From Morella rubra (Eukaryota; Streptophyta; Magnoliopsida; Fagales; Myricaceae), in assembly GCA_003952965.2 (NCBI GenBank), contig RXIC02000012.1, positions 591,636 through 655,635 of the forward strand: a stretch of 64,000 bases of DNA. Direction: 5' to 3'. The notes under the pieces are model-generated. The model made no database searches. It was given only the letters and a program-made list of their open reading frames with translations, and was not told the DNA's origin. Shown piece by piece: positions 10,845-22,900 of this stretch (positions within the stretch are counted from its first letter, which is position 1; each line of letters starts with the position of its first letter). The position numbers and the translations under genes are program-made.

Positions 10845-13385
10845 ATGTAGGATAAGTGGTAACTTGAGATAGACCCACTCGCCGATGTCATAGCTGATAT
10901 CCCGTCGCTTCTTGTCCGCCTGCTGCTTCATACAATTTTGCGCTTTCTCTAAATTTTTCTTGAACTCCTTGAGTAAATGACCTTTGTTTACCAGGGAGCA
11001 ATCCACTTCATTACAGCTGAAGTTCCCTCCATGTAACGCACAATGTTAGGTGGCAGACGTCCATATAAAGCTTCAAATGGAGTCATTCTAGCAGCCACAT
11101 GGAATGTGGTATTGTACCAAAATTCAGCCCAAGCTAAATTTGATTCCCATGTACGAGGATATTGGCTGCAAAGGCATCACAAACACTATTCCACACATCG
11201 ATTTACTACCTCCATTTGGCCGTCAGATTGAGGGTGGTAGGCTGAACTCATGTTCAATTTTGTTCCTTGCAACTTGAAAAATTCTCGCCAAAAGTTGCTA
11301 AGAAAAATAGGATCTTGATCGCTCACCATAGTTCTTGGCATACCATGGAATCTAGCCACTCCTATGAATACTTCCGCGACCCTTTCTGCAGTGTAAGGGT
11401 ATGATAATGATAGAAAATGAGCGTATTTTGTGAAACGATCAACTATGACCAAGATGACATTTTTACCGTGGGATGTTCGTAATCCTTCTACAAAATCTAA
11501 GGAAATATCTTCCCAAACTTGTGATGGAAAAGGAAGTGGTTGGAGAAGTCCGGATGGTGATTGAGACTCATACTTGTTCTGTTGGCAAACTTGGCACTCA
11601 GCTACATAGCGCTCCACCTCTTTCTTCACTGATTCCCAATAAAAAGATTGAGACAATCTTTTGTATGTCCTTAGTGCTCCAGAATGTCCTCCAAGTTTGG
11701 AGTTGTGAAATTCCTCCAGTAACTTTGCCTTTAATTATGATGTTGGAGAAATGAGAACTCGACCCTTGTAATATAAAATCCTCCTTTTATCTGATAATTC
11801 TGCATGTGGGCTTTGTTATTTTGCACATCAGCAACCTTTCCCAATAAGTATGGATCTTGAGCTTTTGCAATCCGAACATCTTCCCAAAGCTCAAATAATG
11901 GTCGTGTGATAACGTTGAGTTCTGGGGCTTGGGCTTGACGCAATAGACCATCCACTACTGAATTTTCTCGTCCAAGATGATATAGGATTTCATAATCATA
12001 GCCCATTAGTTTCGTAACCCATTTTTGTTGCTCTGGGGTACTAACTCTCTGGGCTAAAAAATGTTTGAGACTCCTTTGATCCGTTTGGATCTGAAAATGG
12101 TGGCCAAATAAATATGATCTCCACATCTTTATGGCCTCCATAATAGCTAACATCTCTTTGGCATAGGTGGGCCATCCCTTTTTTCGTGGCCCAAAGCCTT
12201 GCTCATGTAAGCAATAGGCCGACCATTTTGTGACAGAACCGCTCCAATGCCTTGGTTTGAAGCGTCAGCCTGCACCACAAACGTTTCCGAAAAATTTGGG
12301 ATAGCAAATATCGGAGTAGTTGTCATGGCTGCTTTAAGTTGTAGAAAAGCTTCCCTGGCTTGTGGCGACCAAAATAATTTCCCTTTGCGAAGCAGCATCG
12401 TTAGTGGAGCGGCAATTATTCTGTAGTTTTGAAAAAACTTATGATAATAACCAGTGAGGCCAAGAAATCCTCTCAACTCTGTGACATTTGTAGGTGTTGG
12501 CCATGATTACATTGCTTGAATTTTTGTTGCATCGACCAATAATCCATTTGATGAAACAATATGGCCCAAATACTTCACATTTTGTTGACCAAAGGATCAC
12601 TTTGACGGTTTTAGATAGAATTGATGATTCTCAAGAATCTCCAAGGTTTTATCTAAGTGGGTTAGGTGTTGTTCCCAAGTAGGACTATATATTAAAATAT
12701 CATTGAAAAACACCAAAATAAATTGTCGTAGATACCTTCGAAAAATATTGTTCATAGCCGCTTGAAATGTTGATAGCTCATTGCACAAGCTGAATGGCAT
12801 CATAAGGTACTCATAATGGCCTTTGTGAGTTCAGAAAGCTATTTTTTTTATATCATCAGGATCAACACGAATTTTATGATATTCGGCTCGAAGGTCCAAC
12901 TTACCAAAGAATTTGGCACCATGGAGTTCATCCAACATATCATCTATAGTTGGAATTAGAAATCGATCCTTAACCGTTACCTCATTAAGGGCACGATAAC
13001 CGATGCAAAATCTCCATGTCCCGTCCTTTTTCTTGACAAGCAAAACTAGAGAAGAGAAGGGGCTTTGACTCTCTCGAATAATACCAGTGGATAACATGTC
13101 TATTACTTGCTTTTCGATTTCATTTTTTTGGTAGTAAGCATATCGTTAAGGACGGACATTAACTGGTAAAGCCCCTTCTTTGAGAATAATTCTATGCACA
13201 AATTCACATTTATGAGGCAATGCTTTTGGCTCTTCAAATAAAGTGGAATACTTGTCAATTACTAACCTTAGTTCTGGTTGTAACTCCACGTGACAAGTTG
13301 AAGATGATTGACTTTGTACCTTGATATAAGCAGCAAAGATTTCACTTGCCTCATTAATTTCCTTCACCAACTCATGTTGGTCTAC
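10845..13385 (-). pseudogene. Ty3/gypsy chromovirus pol remnant (RT, RNase H, integrase)
   Basis: Degenerate polyprotein on the minus strand. From right to left: the protease-RT linker (HKCEFVHRI); reverse transcriptase with [20 protein letters not shown], and at the catalytic site FFNDIL (12597-12803) where FFDDIL is expected; RNase H (QADASNQGIGAVLSQNGRPI, then TPEQQKWVTKLMGYDYEI at 11731-12153); and integrase core (DISLDFVEGL, MVSDQDPIFL, YHPQSDGQMEVVNRC at 11186-11656). The C-terminus (ADKKRRDISYDIGEWVYLKL) is cut by the foldback element. Several frameshifts and stops and the Asp-to-Asn change at the RT active site make it inactive. Sequence style suggests a Reina/Tekay-like chromovirus; the clade is uncertain. 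The other half is displaced by the CRM LTR starting at 13386. Confidence 0.9.
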
Positions 13386-14059
13386 TGATGGGCACCAAGG
13401 TGGATAGAGCCCCAGAGATCTATTGCAAGTTCTAGAAGGGCCAATCACAAGATCAAGAGCAAAGAAAATTAAGAAACTATGCAAGGATTGGTGCAATCTA
13501 CTTGCACCGAGTATGCCAATTTACTTTACAAGACTCCACCGTTCAAGATGGGATCACAAGAAGAAGAACCAATCCTACTTCATGTGATACAAGCTACAGA
13601 GGGAGGCACAGCCTAATGTTCTGGACCTAATGTTTAGGCTTTCATATTTGTGGGCTTGTTGGGCTTTTTGTTTTAGGGTTATTGTTCACACTGTTCATTG
13701 TTGTCCCACATTGCTTAGAAATAAGGGACTTCTACAAACCTCCTCCTATATTTAGGAGCTTCTATGTATTGTTTTGGATCATCAAAAAAGTTAAGTATAA
13801 TTTTCTCTCAGAGAGAGTTTCTCTTTTAGTTCTTGAGTGAACTAAAGAACTTATCAAGGATTCTTCCTTGTGGCGTTCTAACTTCAATCTTGGTTCTTGA
13901 AGCAAGATTTCAACGGTCAAGATTATAACTATAATCTTGGTTCTTGGAACAAGAGTTCAACGGGTCAAGATTTGTTCCTTGGCTTGATTTGTGGTGTTCT
14001 TGGGTCTTTATTCAAATTATTCGTGGGTTCAAGGGTTTTAATCCTGCGGGTTCACATCA
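13386..14059 (+). repeat. CRM-type 5' LTR (TGATG...CATCA)
   Basis: Starts TGATGGGCACC and ends GGTTCACATCA, directly followed by a primer-binding site. The first 110 bp can be read as GPITRSRAKKIK, the read-through tail that CRM polyproteins carry into the LTR. 674 bp. The U3 sequence does not closely match the LTR at 16095, so the two LTRs around this gag belong to different subfamilies. Confidence 0.75.
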
Positions 14060-14061
14060 TT

Positions 14062-14073
14062 TGGTATCAGAGG
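14062..14073 (+). other. Primer-binding site (initiator tRNA-Met)
   Basis: TGGTATCAGAGG follows the LTR end after two bases; the usual plant initiator-Met complement is TGGTATCAGAGC. One mismatch. Confidence 0.75.
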
Positions 14074-14611
14074 TTTCCAAATCAGGTTCCAAATTCATTC
14101 TTGTTTTAATTCTATTGTTGAGTTTTGTTGTTTCTTCTTTCTCTATCAAAACAAAAAAAAAAAAAACGGCACTAGTTGTTGTGGTATCTTATGATTGTAT
14201 TGATCTTGTTTTTCAAAGTGGTTGAGTTATCGTGGTATTTTTTCCTGATCACTTTTCCTCTCGCAAAGTTCGTAAATTTCGTGTCACTTTTATTCCCTAT
14301 TGCTTCTTGGATCTGTTGCTAGTTGGGATAATACAAGGTGTTCCTTGGTTGAGTTCAACTAGTTCTTAAAGGAACTTATAAGGGAAACAAGAGTGGTAAA
14401 AGGCAAGAGTGGGTGAGAATATTATCTGGAAAAAGCAAAAGAGTGCAAACACGAGTGGAGTGACCATATTTGAGTGCAAACATGTAAGGGAGTGTGTGAG
14501 AAATTATTTCTATTTTTGTTTCTATAGTTTCATAAAAAAAGTCTTCTAAGGCGAAGCAACAAACAACAAAGGAGGGCCGCTCATGACACAGGCTATGCAG
14601 CAACAATTTGA

Positions 14612-16094
14612 GTGTATGAACTGATGTTTAATGATATTTGGGATCGGATGGATAGGCAAGACGCTGTTATTGCTACTTGGCATGAAGGTCGTAACCAAAG
14701 AAGGCAAGATAGGTGTGCGCGCGTGGGTGCTTCTGATGACGACCAAGAGGTTGAGTTCAGAGATGAAGAGGATCAAGGTTCTTTGAATGGTGATGGCAGG
14801 GACGTGCCAAGAGGAGGAAGGCGTGGTATAGGTTTCTAACGAAATCCGAGATGGCGAGATGGAGTTGACAGAAATCTAGGAAGCATCAAGATGAAGATTC
14901 CATCGTTCCAAGGGAAGAATGATCCTGAAGCATACTTGGAATGAGAGAAAAAGGTTAAATTTATTTTTGATTGCCATAACTACTTTGAGGAGAAAAAGGT
15001 AAAACTCGCTTCATTGAATTTATTGATTATGCTATTATATGGTGGGATCAACTTGTGATGAGCAGAAAGAGGAACCATGAAAGGCCTATTGAGACATGGG
15101 AGGAGATGAAGGCCATCATGAGGAGGCGATTTGTTCCAAGTCACTACTACAGGGACTTGTATCAGAAATTACAAAGCCTTACTCAAGGTTATAAGAGCGT
15201 GGATGATTACTACAAAGAGATGGAGATAGTCATGATTCGGGCTAACGTTGAAGAAGATAGAGAAACTACTATGGCGAGGCTTTTGAATGGACTGAACCAG
15301 GACATTGCCAATGTGGTAAAGTTGCAATACTACGTAGAGTTGGAGGACATGGTGCATATGGCAATAAAGGTGGAACAACAGCTTAAAAGAAAAGGAACTC
15401 GTTCACTTCAAAGTTCGGGCTCCTCTACGTCATGGAGGTCCAATTGGAAGAAAGAAAAGCTGTTGTCAAGCCAAAACCGAACCACCCAAAAGGAGAGATG
15501 AAGTGTCCAATGCCACCAAAGGTAAAACCAAACCTCAAACTCGTAATCGTGATATAAAATGTTTCCGTTGTTTGGGAGTAGGTCACATAGCTTCACAATG
15601 TCCAAATAAGAGGACCATGATTGTACGCGTTGATGGAGAGGTGGAAATTGAAAGTGAAAGTGAGGATGAACAAATGCCACCACCTGAGGCCGCTTGTGAT
15701 GATGATGTGGAGTATCCGTAGAGGGTGAGTCACTTATGGCTAGATGTGTCTTAAGTGCCCAAGTCAAAGAGGATGACATGGAACAACAAAGGGAGAACAT
15801 TTTTCATACTAGATGCCACATCAATAACAAGGTATGTAGTATGATTATTGATGAGGGGAAGTTGTACTAATGTGGCTAGCACTACTTTAGTTGAAAAGTT
15901 GGATTTACCTCTCTTGAAACATCCTCGACCGTATAAGTTGCAGTGATTAAATGATTGTGGGAGGTCAAGGTAAACAAACAAGTGTTAGTTTCCTTCTCAA
16001 TTGGAAAGTATCAGGATAAAGTACTTTGTGATGTTGTTCCCAAGCACGCTGGGTCACATACTATTGGGCAGGTCGTGGCAATTCGACAGGAAGT
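14612..16094 (+). pseudogene. CRM-type gag and protease fragment with pol deleted
   Basis: Gag reads MDRQDAVIATWHEGRN, later IKMKIPSFQGKNDPEAYLE, ERPIETWEEMKAIMRRRF (15055-15501), DDYYKEMEIVMIRANVEED, and a CCHC knuckle CFRCLGVGHIASQC (15503-15721). The protease region follows with GSCTNVAS and HPRPYKLQ. Stops and frameshifts interrupt it repeatedly. Pol is missing: the frame breaks after the protease and the next base begins an LTR (16095), so RT, RNase H and integrase were deleted. Gag would package element RNA; here it is dead. Confidence 0.85.
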
Positions 16095-18045
16095 GATGCA
16101 AATCATAACACAGCTTCAAAAGATCTAGTTCAAGTCCCAACTGGGCCAGTTACAAGAGCACGAGCAAAGAAGTTTAAAGAGGTACTCAACAGATTAATTC
16201 AAGAGGCATGGGCTCAAGCAAATGTGTGGAGGCCCATTGAGCATGATCCATGTGAGCAACATAGACTTGTCACCCTGATTTAAGCTCTAGAAGGATCTGA
16301 TCTTTAAGGCTTACACGCTACCATTCCTTCCTTTTATTGCTTTTCTCTTTTATGGGCGTGTTGTTGGCTTTTGTGCATAATTGAGATTTTGATGATTTCA
16401 ATAAATGGATCAAGTTTATAAAACGGACATCTTCAAAAGTGAATCACACTTGATGAAAGAGCCAAAGAATTGAAGAAAGAAGATCAAGAAGATGCAAGGA
16501 GCTCAAAAGTGAAGTTTCAAGACCTTAGGGTATAATTTGTAACTCTTAGTTTCACTTTTGACAAGGATTATGAATCACACTTGCATATCTTTCAAAAAGT
16601 GCATAAACTGTTTACCTTTTGTTTGAAAGATTAAAATGTTTTTAAAGGTTTTAAAAGACCCCAATCAAACTCCCAAACCTTTTATACTTATGGGAAGTAA
16701 GTCTTTAAAATTGGGTGTTTCAAAGAGGTCAAAAACGTGGTTTTAATTGAACCGGATCATGTGCTTAAGTTAAGGAGGTTGACCGGCTGGTGAAGTGGTC
16801 GACTAGTATTCGATCACTTGGTATAGCGGTCGACCGGTTGATTTGAAATAAATCCGTTGAGCTTTTGACAATATGACCGTTGAGTAACGGTAACTTGAAG
16901 CGGTCGACCGGCTTGTTCTAACAGACGACTCCCAACGGCTATAAACGGCTAGTTTTCATATGTGGCTTATAAATACACCTTCATAACGTCCAAAATAATA
17001 CACAACGACCACATATCATTTAGATCACTTGAGAAATATTCCAAACCTTCATATTCTATATTTCTCATATCATTCACACAAAACACACTTTCATATCCTT
17101 ATCTTTGTGTGAATCAAGAGATAGAGATTTTCAATTTCATATCCACTCTTTGAGAGAGTTTATTCTTCAATCTTCATATCCAAAAGAGGTGATTCCTTTA
17201 GTGAGGTTGTTCACTAAAGAAGAAGCTTAGAGAGAGTATATCTCAAGCTTGGTTAGGTTGTGAGTGGTGAGCCCGAAAAACACTTGGGTGGGTTTGAGTG
17301 TTAAGCTTGGAAAAACACTTGTACGGTTCTCTAGCACCCGGAAGCTAGAGTGTATGCTATTTGAAGATAGTGGAAAAACCTTAAGGTTCGGTGAAGGAGC
17401 TTGAGGGGTGGATGTAGGCGGGTTTGTCAAACCACCTAAAAATCACGTGTTTGTTTCTCTATCCCTACTCCTTACATTTAGCACTTATTTACTTGTTGTT
17501 TTAATATACTTGTGCTAAATTAGACTTTACTTTGCAAACACGGTTTTGGAGATTAAAAGTGAAAAAGTTTGGAAACCCAATTTACCCCCCTCTTGGGTTG
17601 CCTTAATCCTTGGACTCACACGTGTATGGCTACCTTAGGTGCCACTTTGTTTCCTTTTATGTTGTCTTTTGACTCTTTAGGCGTCCAACTTTTTCTTTCC
17701 TATTATAGGCATGTAATCAGCAACTAAAGGAGCTGCTTGTCTTGTTTTGTTTTAGGCGAGTAAGGATTTATTTCCTTACCAAATTTCCGCTTTAATGAGG
17801 ATTATTATGTTAGGGTTTTTTCTTGTAATGTTCAGCCTTTAAATAGGCGTATAAGTAATGAAAACAACAGACCTTGATTATTCAGCAAAATTGTGAGGTT
17901 TATTCTCTTTGGTTCTTTGAAGAACTATTCGAACTTATCGGGATTTCCCGTGGCGTTCAACACGACTTATCAAACGGAATTTTCACCACTGTTTGTGGCG
18001 TCTTTCTTATACCGAGGTTCTTGTTTGTCATAAGCAACGGGTTGA
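16095..18045 (+). repeat. G2-family CRM LTR, interrupted by two insertions
   Basis: Starts TGATGCAAATCATAACACAGC. Its first part (16095-16361) codes the tail GPVTRARAKKFKEVL. A copia solo LTR occupies 16362-17620. The LTR resumes at 17626 (ATGGCTACCTTAGG) and is broken again at 18045 by the G1 composite. Its last 70 bp reappear at 32323-32392. A second copy in opposite orientation (32393-34621) gives the uninterrupted sequence at both sites. Confidence 0.85.
16362..17620 (+). mobile_element. Copia solo LTR (TR-GAG family) with 5-bp target duplication
   Basis: Starts TGTTGGCTTTTGTGCATAATTG and ends GGACTCACA. It is flanked by CGTGT at 16357-16361 and 17621-17625. The G2 LTR copy at about 34.36 kb shows the same site unoccupied (reverse complement of GGGCGTGTATGGCTACC), which confirms the limits. 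Related LTRs bound the gag-only element at 53.6-58.4 kb. A TATA box (TATAAATACACC, from 16967) and palindromic CGGTCGACCG motifs mark U3. 1259 bp; the internal region was lost by LTR-LTR recombination. Confidence 0.92.
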
Positions 18046-18757
18046 TGATGCAAACCGAGGTCCTTTGTCACTTCCTAGTGGCCCAATTACAAGACTTAAA
18101 GCCAAACATTTCAAGGAAGCGCTCAATGGACTAATCCAAGAGAGATGGGATGATACTACCAAGATCGAGATGGGTACCAATAACAATCAAGGCTTAGTTT
18201 ATGTCATCAGTTGCACCTCGGGTAACTATCCCAGGTAACCTGCACCTCGGGCCGAAGTACTTGCACATCAAGCGTCTGCACAAGTGCTTACACCTCGGGC
18301 GTCTACACTACTTAGCACTTCGGGCGTTTACATGTCAGCTAGAACAAAGGCGGGACGTATCTGGCGAAGTCCGAATTTTCAGGAGCATTTGAATTTCCTT
18401 TTCAAATGCTGGCTTTTCCTTATTCTTAGCTGGATTATTTTAGGAATGTTTATCTTCTTTCAAAAACTCGGATTTTTAGGAGTATTTGAATTTCCTTTTC
18501 AAATGCTGGCTTCTTCTATTCTTAGAAGACTTTTAAGAGCATTTAATTTCTTTCAAATTTGAGTTAGTTTCCTATTCTTAGAGGGATGTTCCAAGTATAT
18601 TATAGGGCCTTTTAAGCGTAGAAAAAAAAAACTTTGAGATTAATATTATTTGAGAGATCTTGTGATTCTCTATGGTTCTTTGAAGAACTACTCGAACTTA
18701 TCGGGATTTCCTGTGGCGTTCATCTCGACTTATCAAACGGAGTTCCACCACCGTTTG
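18046..18757 (+). repeat. G1 CRM LTR, plus orientation, 3' truncated
   Basis: Begins at TGATGCAAACC and runs to TTCCACCACCGTTTGT, where it is joined head-to-head to the U5 end of a minus-orientation LTR. About 150 bp of U5 is missing. The early part encodes [19 protein letters not shown]. Confidence 0.85.
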
Positions 18758-19489
18758 TATGTGAACCTCATCAAGAATAACGAGACCCAACAACAATAGG
18801 GAACCCAAGATCGTTCTAGGACAGATTCGAATGGAAACCTCGACCCGTTGTTTATGACAAACAAGAACCTCGGTATAAGGAAGACGCCACAAACGGTGGT
18901 GGAACTCCGTTTGATAAGTCAGATGAACGCCACGGGAAATCCCGATAAGTTCGAGTAGTTCTTCAAAGAACCAAAGAGAATCACAAGACCTCTCAAATAA
19001 TATTAATCAAAGTTATTGTTCTTACGCCCAAAAGGCCCTATAAATATACTTGGAACATCCCTCAAAGAATAGGAAACTAACTCAAATTTGAAAGAAATTA
19101 AATGCTCTTAAAAGTCTTCCAAGAATAGGAGAAGCCAGCATTTGAAAAGGAAATTCAAATGCTCCTAAAAGGACTTCGCAGATACGTCCCGCCTTTGTTC
19201 TAGCCAAATGTAAACGCCCGAAGTGCCAAGTAGTGTAGACGCCCGAGTGAAGTACTTGTGCAGACGCCATGTGCAAGTACTTCGGCCCGAGGTGCAGGTT
19301 ACCCGGGATAGTTACCCGACAACTGATGACATGAACTAAGCCTTGATTGTTATTGGTACCCATCTCGGTCTTGGTAGTATCATCCCATCTCTCTTGAATT
19401 AGTCCATTGAGTGCTTCCTTGAAACGTTTGGCTTTAAGTCTTGTAATTGGGCCACTAGGAAGTGACAAAGGACCTCGGTTTGCATCATT
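18758..19489 (-). repeat. G1 CRM 3' LTR of the minus-strand element
   Basis: Reverse complement of a CRM LTR. The U5 end (TGTGAACCTC, two bases short) is at 18758 and the U3 start (TTTGCATCA) is at 19481-19489. The polypurine tract (plus-strand TTCTCCCCCTCTTGAG) follows immediately. Confidence 0.88.
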
Positions 19490-21270
19490 CTCCCCCTCTT
19501 GAGAAGGATTTGTCCTCAAATCGTCACCTACATCAAAAGGAGACAAATCAGTAACATTAAAAGTGGCACTTACATTGTACTCACCAGGTAAATCAGCTTG
19601 TAAGCGTTATCATTGATGCGCTCGAGGACTTGGAAAGGACCATCCCTCTTGGGAGCAATTTGGAACGTCTTTTTTGCAGGAAATCTTCTTTCCTCATATG
19701 CAGCCAAACCCAATCTCCGGGTTCAAAAACTAGCTTGTGACGTCCCTTGTTGGCTTGTTTTGCATACTGCTCCGTTCTTCGCTCAATGTTGAGTCTTGCT
19801 TTCTCATGAATCTGCTTCACAAAGTCAGCTTTCTTTTTGCCATCTAAATTAACATGCTCAGTCAAGGCAAAGGGATAAATCCAATGGAGTTAAAGGATTA
19901 AACCCATACACAATTTCAAATGGCGAAAATTTAGTAGCAGAATGAACAGCTCTATTATAAGCAAACTCAACATGTGGTAAACATTCTTCCCATGTTTTGA
20001 TGTTCTTTCTAATGATCGCCCTCAATAAAGTAGACAAAGTCCTATTTACTACTCAGTTTGACCATCAGTTTGTGGATGACAAGTAGTGGAAAACAATAGC
20101 TTAGTACCTAGCTTACACCACAAAGTCTTCCAAAAATAGCTCAAGAACTTAGCATCTCTATCCGAAACAATTGTCCTAGGCATGCCATGTAATCTCACAA
20201 TTTCTCTAAAGAACAAGTCAGCAACATGCGAGGCATCATCCGTTTTGTGACATGGAATAAAATGTGCCATCTTAGAAAATCTATCCACAACCACAAAAAT
20301 TGAATCTCTTCCACGTTTAGTCCTAGGCAATCCTAACACAAAATCCATTGAAATATCAATCCAAGGCTCACTAGGAATTGGTAAAGGAGTATACAAACCG
20401 TTGGGCTGCACTTTGGATTTAGCTTGCCTACATGTGACACATCTACCACAAATTCTTCAACATCTCGTTTCATGTGAGGCCAATAGAAGTGTTCTGCAAA
20501 ATAGCTAAAGTCTTTGCAACTCCAAAATGTCCCATTAATCCCCCACCATGTGATTCCCGCACTAATAACTCCCTCAAAGAACAATTTGGCACGCATAGCT
20601 TATTCTCTCGAAATAGGAATCCATCAAGCCTAAAGAACTTACCACATGCGGTTTTCTCACAAGCCCTATATTCCTCACAAAATTCGTGGTCATCAGCGTA
20701 TAAAGTTTTAATATGCTCAAAACCAAGCAATTTTGCATCAAGTGTGGAAAGTAATGCATACCTGCGAGAAAGTGCATCGGCGACCACATTCTCCTTACCT
20801 TGCTTATACCGAATGACGTATGGAAACGTCTCAATGAATTCCACCCAACGCGCATGCCTTTTGTTTAGCTTGTGTTGGCCCTTCAAGTGTTTCAAGGACT
20901 CATGATCAGTGTGAATCACGAACTCCTTAGGCCATAGGTAGTGCTGCCACGTCTCTAAAGCTCGAACCAATGCATACAACTCCTTATCATAAGTTGGGTA
21001 GTTTAAGGCTGCCCCGCTTAATTTCTCGCTGAAGTAAGCAATTGGTCGTCCTTCTTGCATAAGAACGGCGCCTATACCAATACCTGAAGCATCACATTCA
21101 ACTTCAAACGTTTTAGAAAAGTTAGGTAAAGATAATAAAGGGGCGTTAGTCAGCTTCTCTTTGATTAATTGAAATGCCTTCTCTTGCTCTTCTCCCCATC
21201 TAAATCCAACGTTCTTCTTGATCACTTCGGTAAGTGGTGCGGCTATGCTACTAAAGTCCTTCACGAACCG
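19490..21270 (-). pseudogene. G1-I CRM pol: RNase H and integrase part
   Basis: RNase H (20470-21264): [50 protein letters not shown]. Integrase core (20049-20411): [37 protein letters not shown] and [10 protein letters not shown], where a 1-nt loss puts a stop directly after the DDE glutamate. The HHCC finger has lost its cysteines through a frameshift near 20440. The C-terminus (19593-19865, then [20 protein letters not shown]) continues open through the polypurine tract and into the LTR as [19 protein letters not shown], as in CRM elements whose CR motif is partly LTR-encoded. The RT/RNase H signature matches CRM chromoviruses. Confidence 0.9.
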
Positions 21271-22900
21271 CGGTAAAAACTAGCAAGTCCATGAAAACTA
21301 CGAACATTACCTACACTTGTGGGACTCGGCCACTCTTGGATTGCACGTACCTTCTCTTCATCACCTGTATACCTTGTGCACTAACAACAAACCCCAGAAA
21401 TACAAGCTTATCGGTGTAAAAAGTACACTTCTTCAGATTAGCAAACAACTTTTCTTTCCTAAGCACATCTAAAACAGATTTCAAATGTGCTATATGATCG
21501 TCCACGTTTTTGCTATAAATGAGTATATCATCAAAGTAAACAACAACAAATCTACCTATAAATGCACGCAAAACATGGTTCATAAGTCTCATAAAGGTAC
21601 TCGGAGCATTAGTCAATCCAAAAGGCATAACTAACCATTCATACAAACCATATTTTGTTTTTAAAGGCGGTTTTCCATTCATCTCCTTCTTTTATCCTAA
21701 TTGATGATAACCACTCTTTAAATCAATCTTAGAAAATACACAAGAACCATGCAACTCATCTAACATATCATCTAAGCGAGGAATAGGATGACGATATTTT
21801 ACCGTTATGTTGTTGATGGCTCGGCAATCAACACACATTCTCCACGTCCCATCCTTCTTAGGTACAAGTAAAACCGGAACCGCACATGGGCTCATGCTCT
21901 CCCTCACGTGCCCTTTCTCCAACAACTCACTTACTTGCCGTTGAAGCTCCTTTGTCTCCTCGGGATTGCTCCTATAAGCTGGTCGGTTTGGAATTGTTGC
22001 ACCGGGAACAAAATCAATTTGATGTTCAATCCCTCGGATTGGAGGTAACCCATGTGGTGTTTCATCGGGGAAGACATCCTCATACTCCTGCAAAAGAGAA
22101 ACAATAGAACTAGGCAAAGCAAGGTCAAGTTCGTTAGTGTTTAAAAATGCCTCTTTGTACAAAAGTACAATCATCGGCTGATTTGAAAGCATCGCTCGCT
22201 TGATCTCACTCACTTTTGCATAGAAATTCTTTTGTTTTCTCTCAATGGCCAAACTTTGATTTTCTTTTTCTCTCTCTTTTTTTTTCGGCCTCTCTCTGAT
22301 TTTCACTCTTTTTCTTTTGTTCACTCTCTTTTTGCAATCTCACTTGATCCTCATATACTTGCTGCGGTGTCAATGGTACAAGAGTGATTGGTCCTTGATT
22401 AAGTACAAAAGAGTATTTGTTCGTAAAGCCATCATGCTTCACATGTCTATCGAACTGCCATGGACGCCCTAGCAATAAGTGTCCCGCTTGCATCGGTACT
22501 ACATCACACAATACTTCATCTTCGTATTTACCGATTCGAAAAGCAACTAACACTTGCTTGTTCACCCTTATCTCTCCACTATCATTCAGCCATTGCAACT
22601 TGTACGGCCTAGGGTGTTTCAACATGGGCAATCCCAATTTTTCCACCATGATTGTGCTTGCAACATTAGTACAACTACCACCATCAATAATCACACTACA
22701 TACCTTATCTTTGACGTAGCACCTAGTGTGAAAGATGTTCTCCCGCTGTACTTCATCAACTCCTTTTGCTTGCAAGCTCAATGCTCTCCTCGCCACCAAG
22801 GTCAATGCATCAGGGGCTAAATATTCCTCCTCGGAAACATCCTCCAATGGCGGCATGTCGTCGGTGTCGGAATCTTCACTATCGGTCACAATTTCACCAT
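21271..22900 (-). pseudogene. G1-I CRM pol: protease and reverse transcriptase part
   Basis: Protease signature [13 protein letters not shown] (about 22680). RT begins near [20 protein letters not shown] and continues [20 protein letters not shown]; after SGYHQ a 1-nt deletion (about 21700) causes a stop. RT resumes in another frame with [20 protein letters not shown] and the catalytic [12 protein letters not shown] (21311-21682). A frameshift also separates protease from RT (about 22250-22320). The active-site residues themselves are intact. Confidence 0.9.

Noticed and set aside
12597-12803. FFNDIL as a novel RT active-site variant
   Set aside because: Lies in a pol full of stops and frameshifts, so it is more likely decay than functional change.
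14376-14776. Minus-strand ORFs opposite the CRM gag
   Set aside because: Antisense shadows of gag codons on the plus strand.
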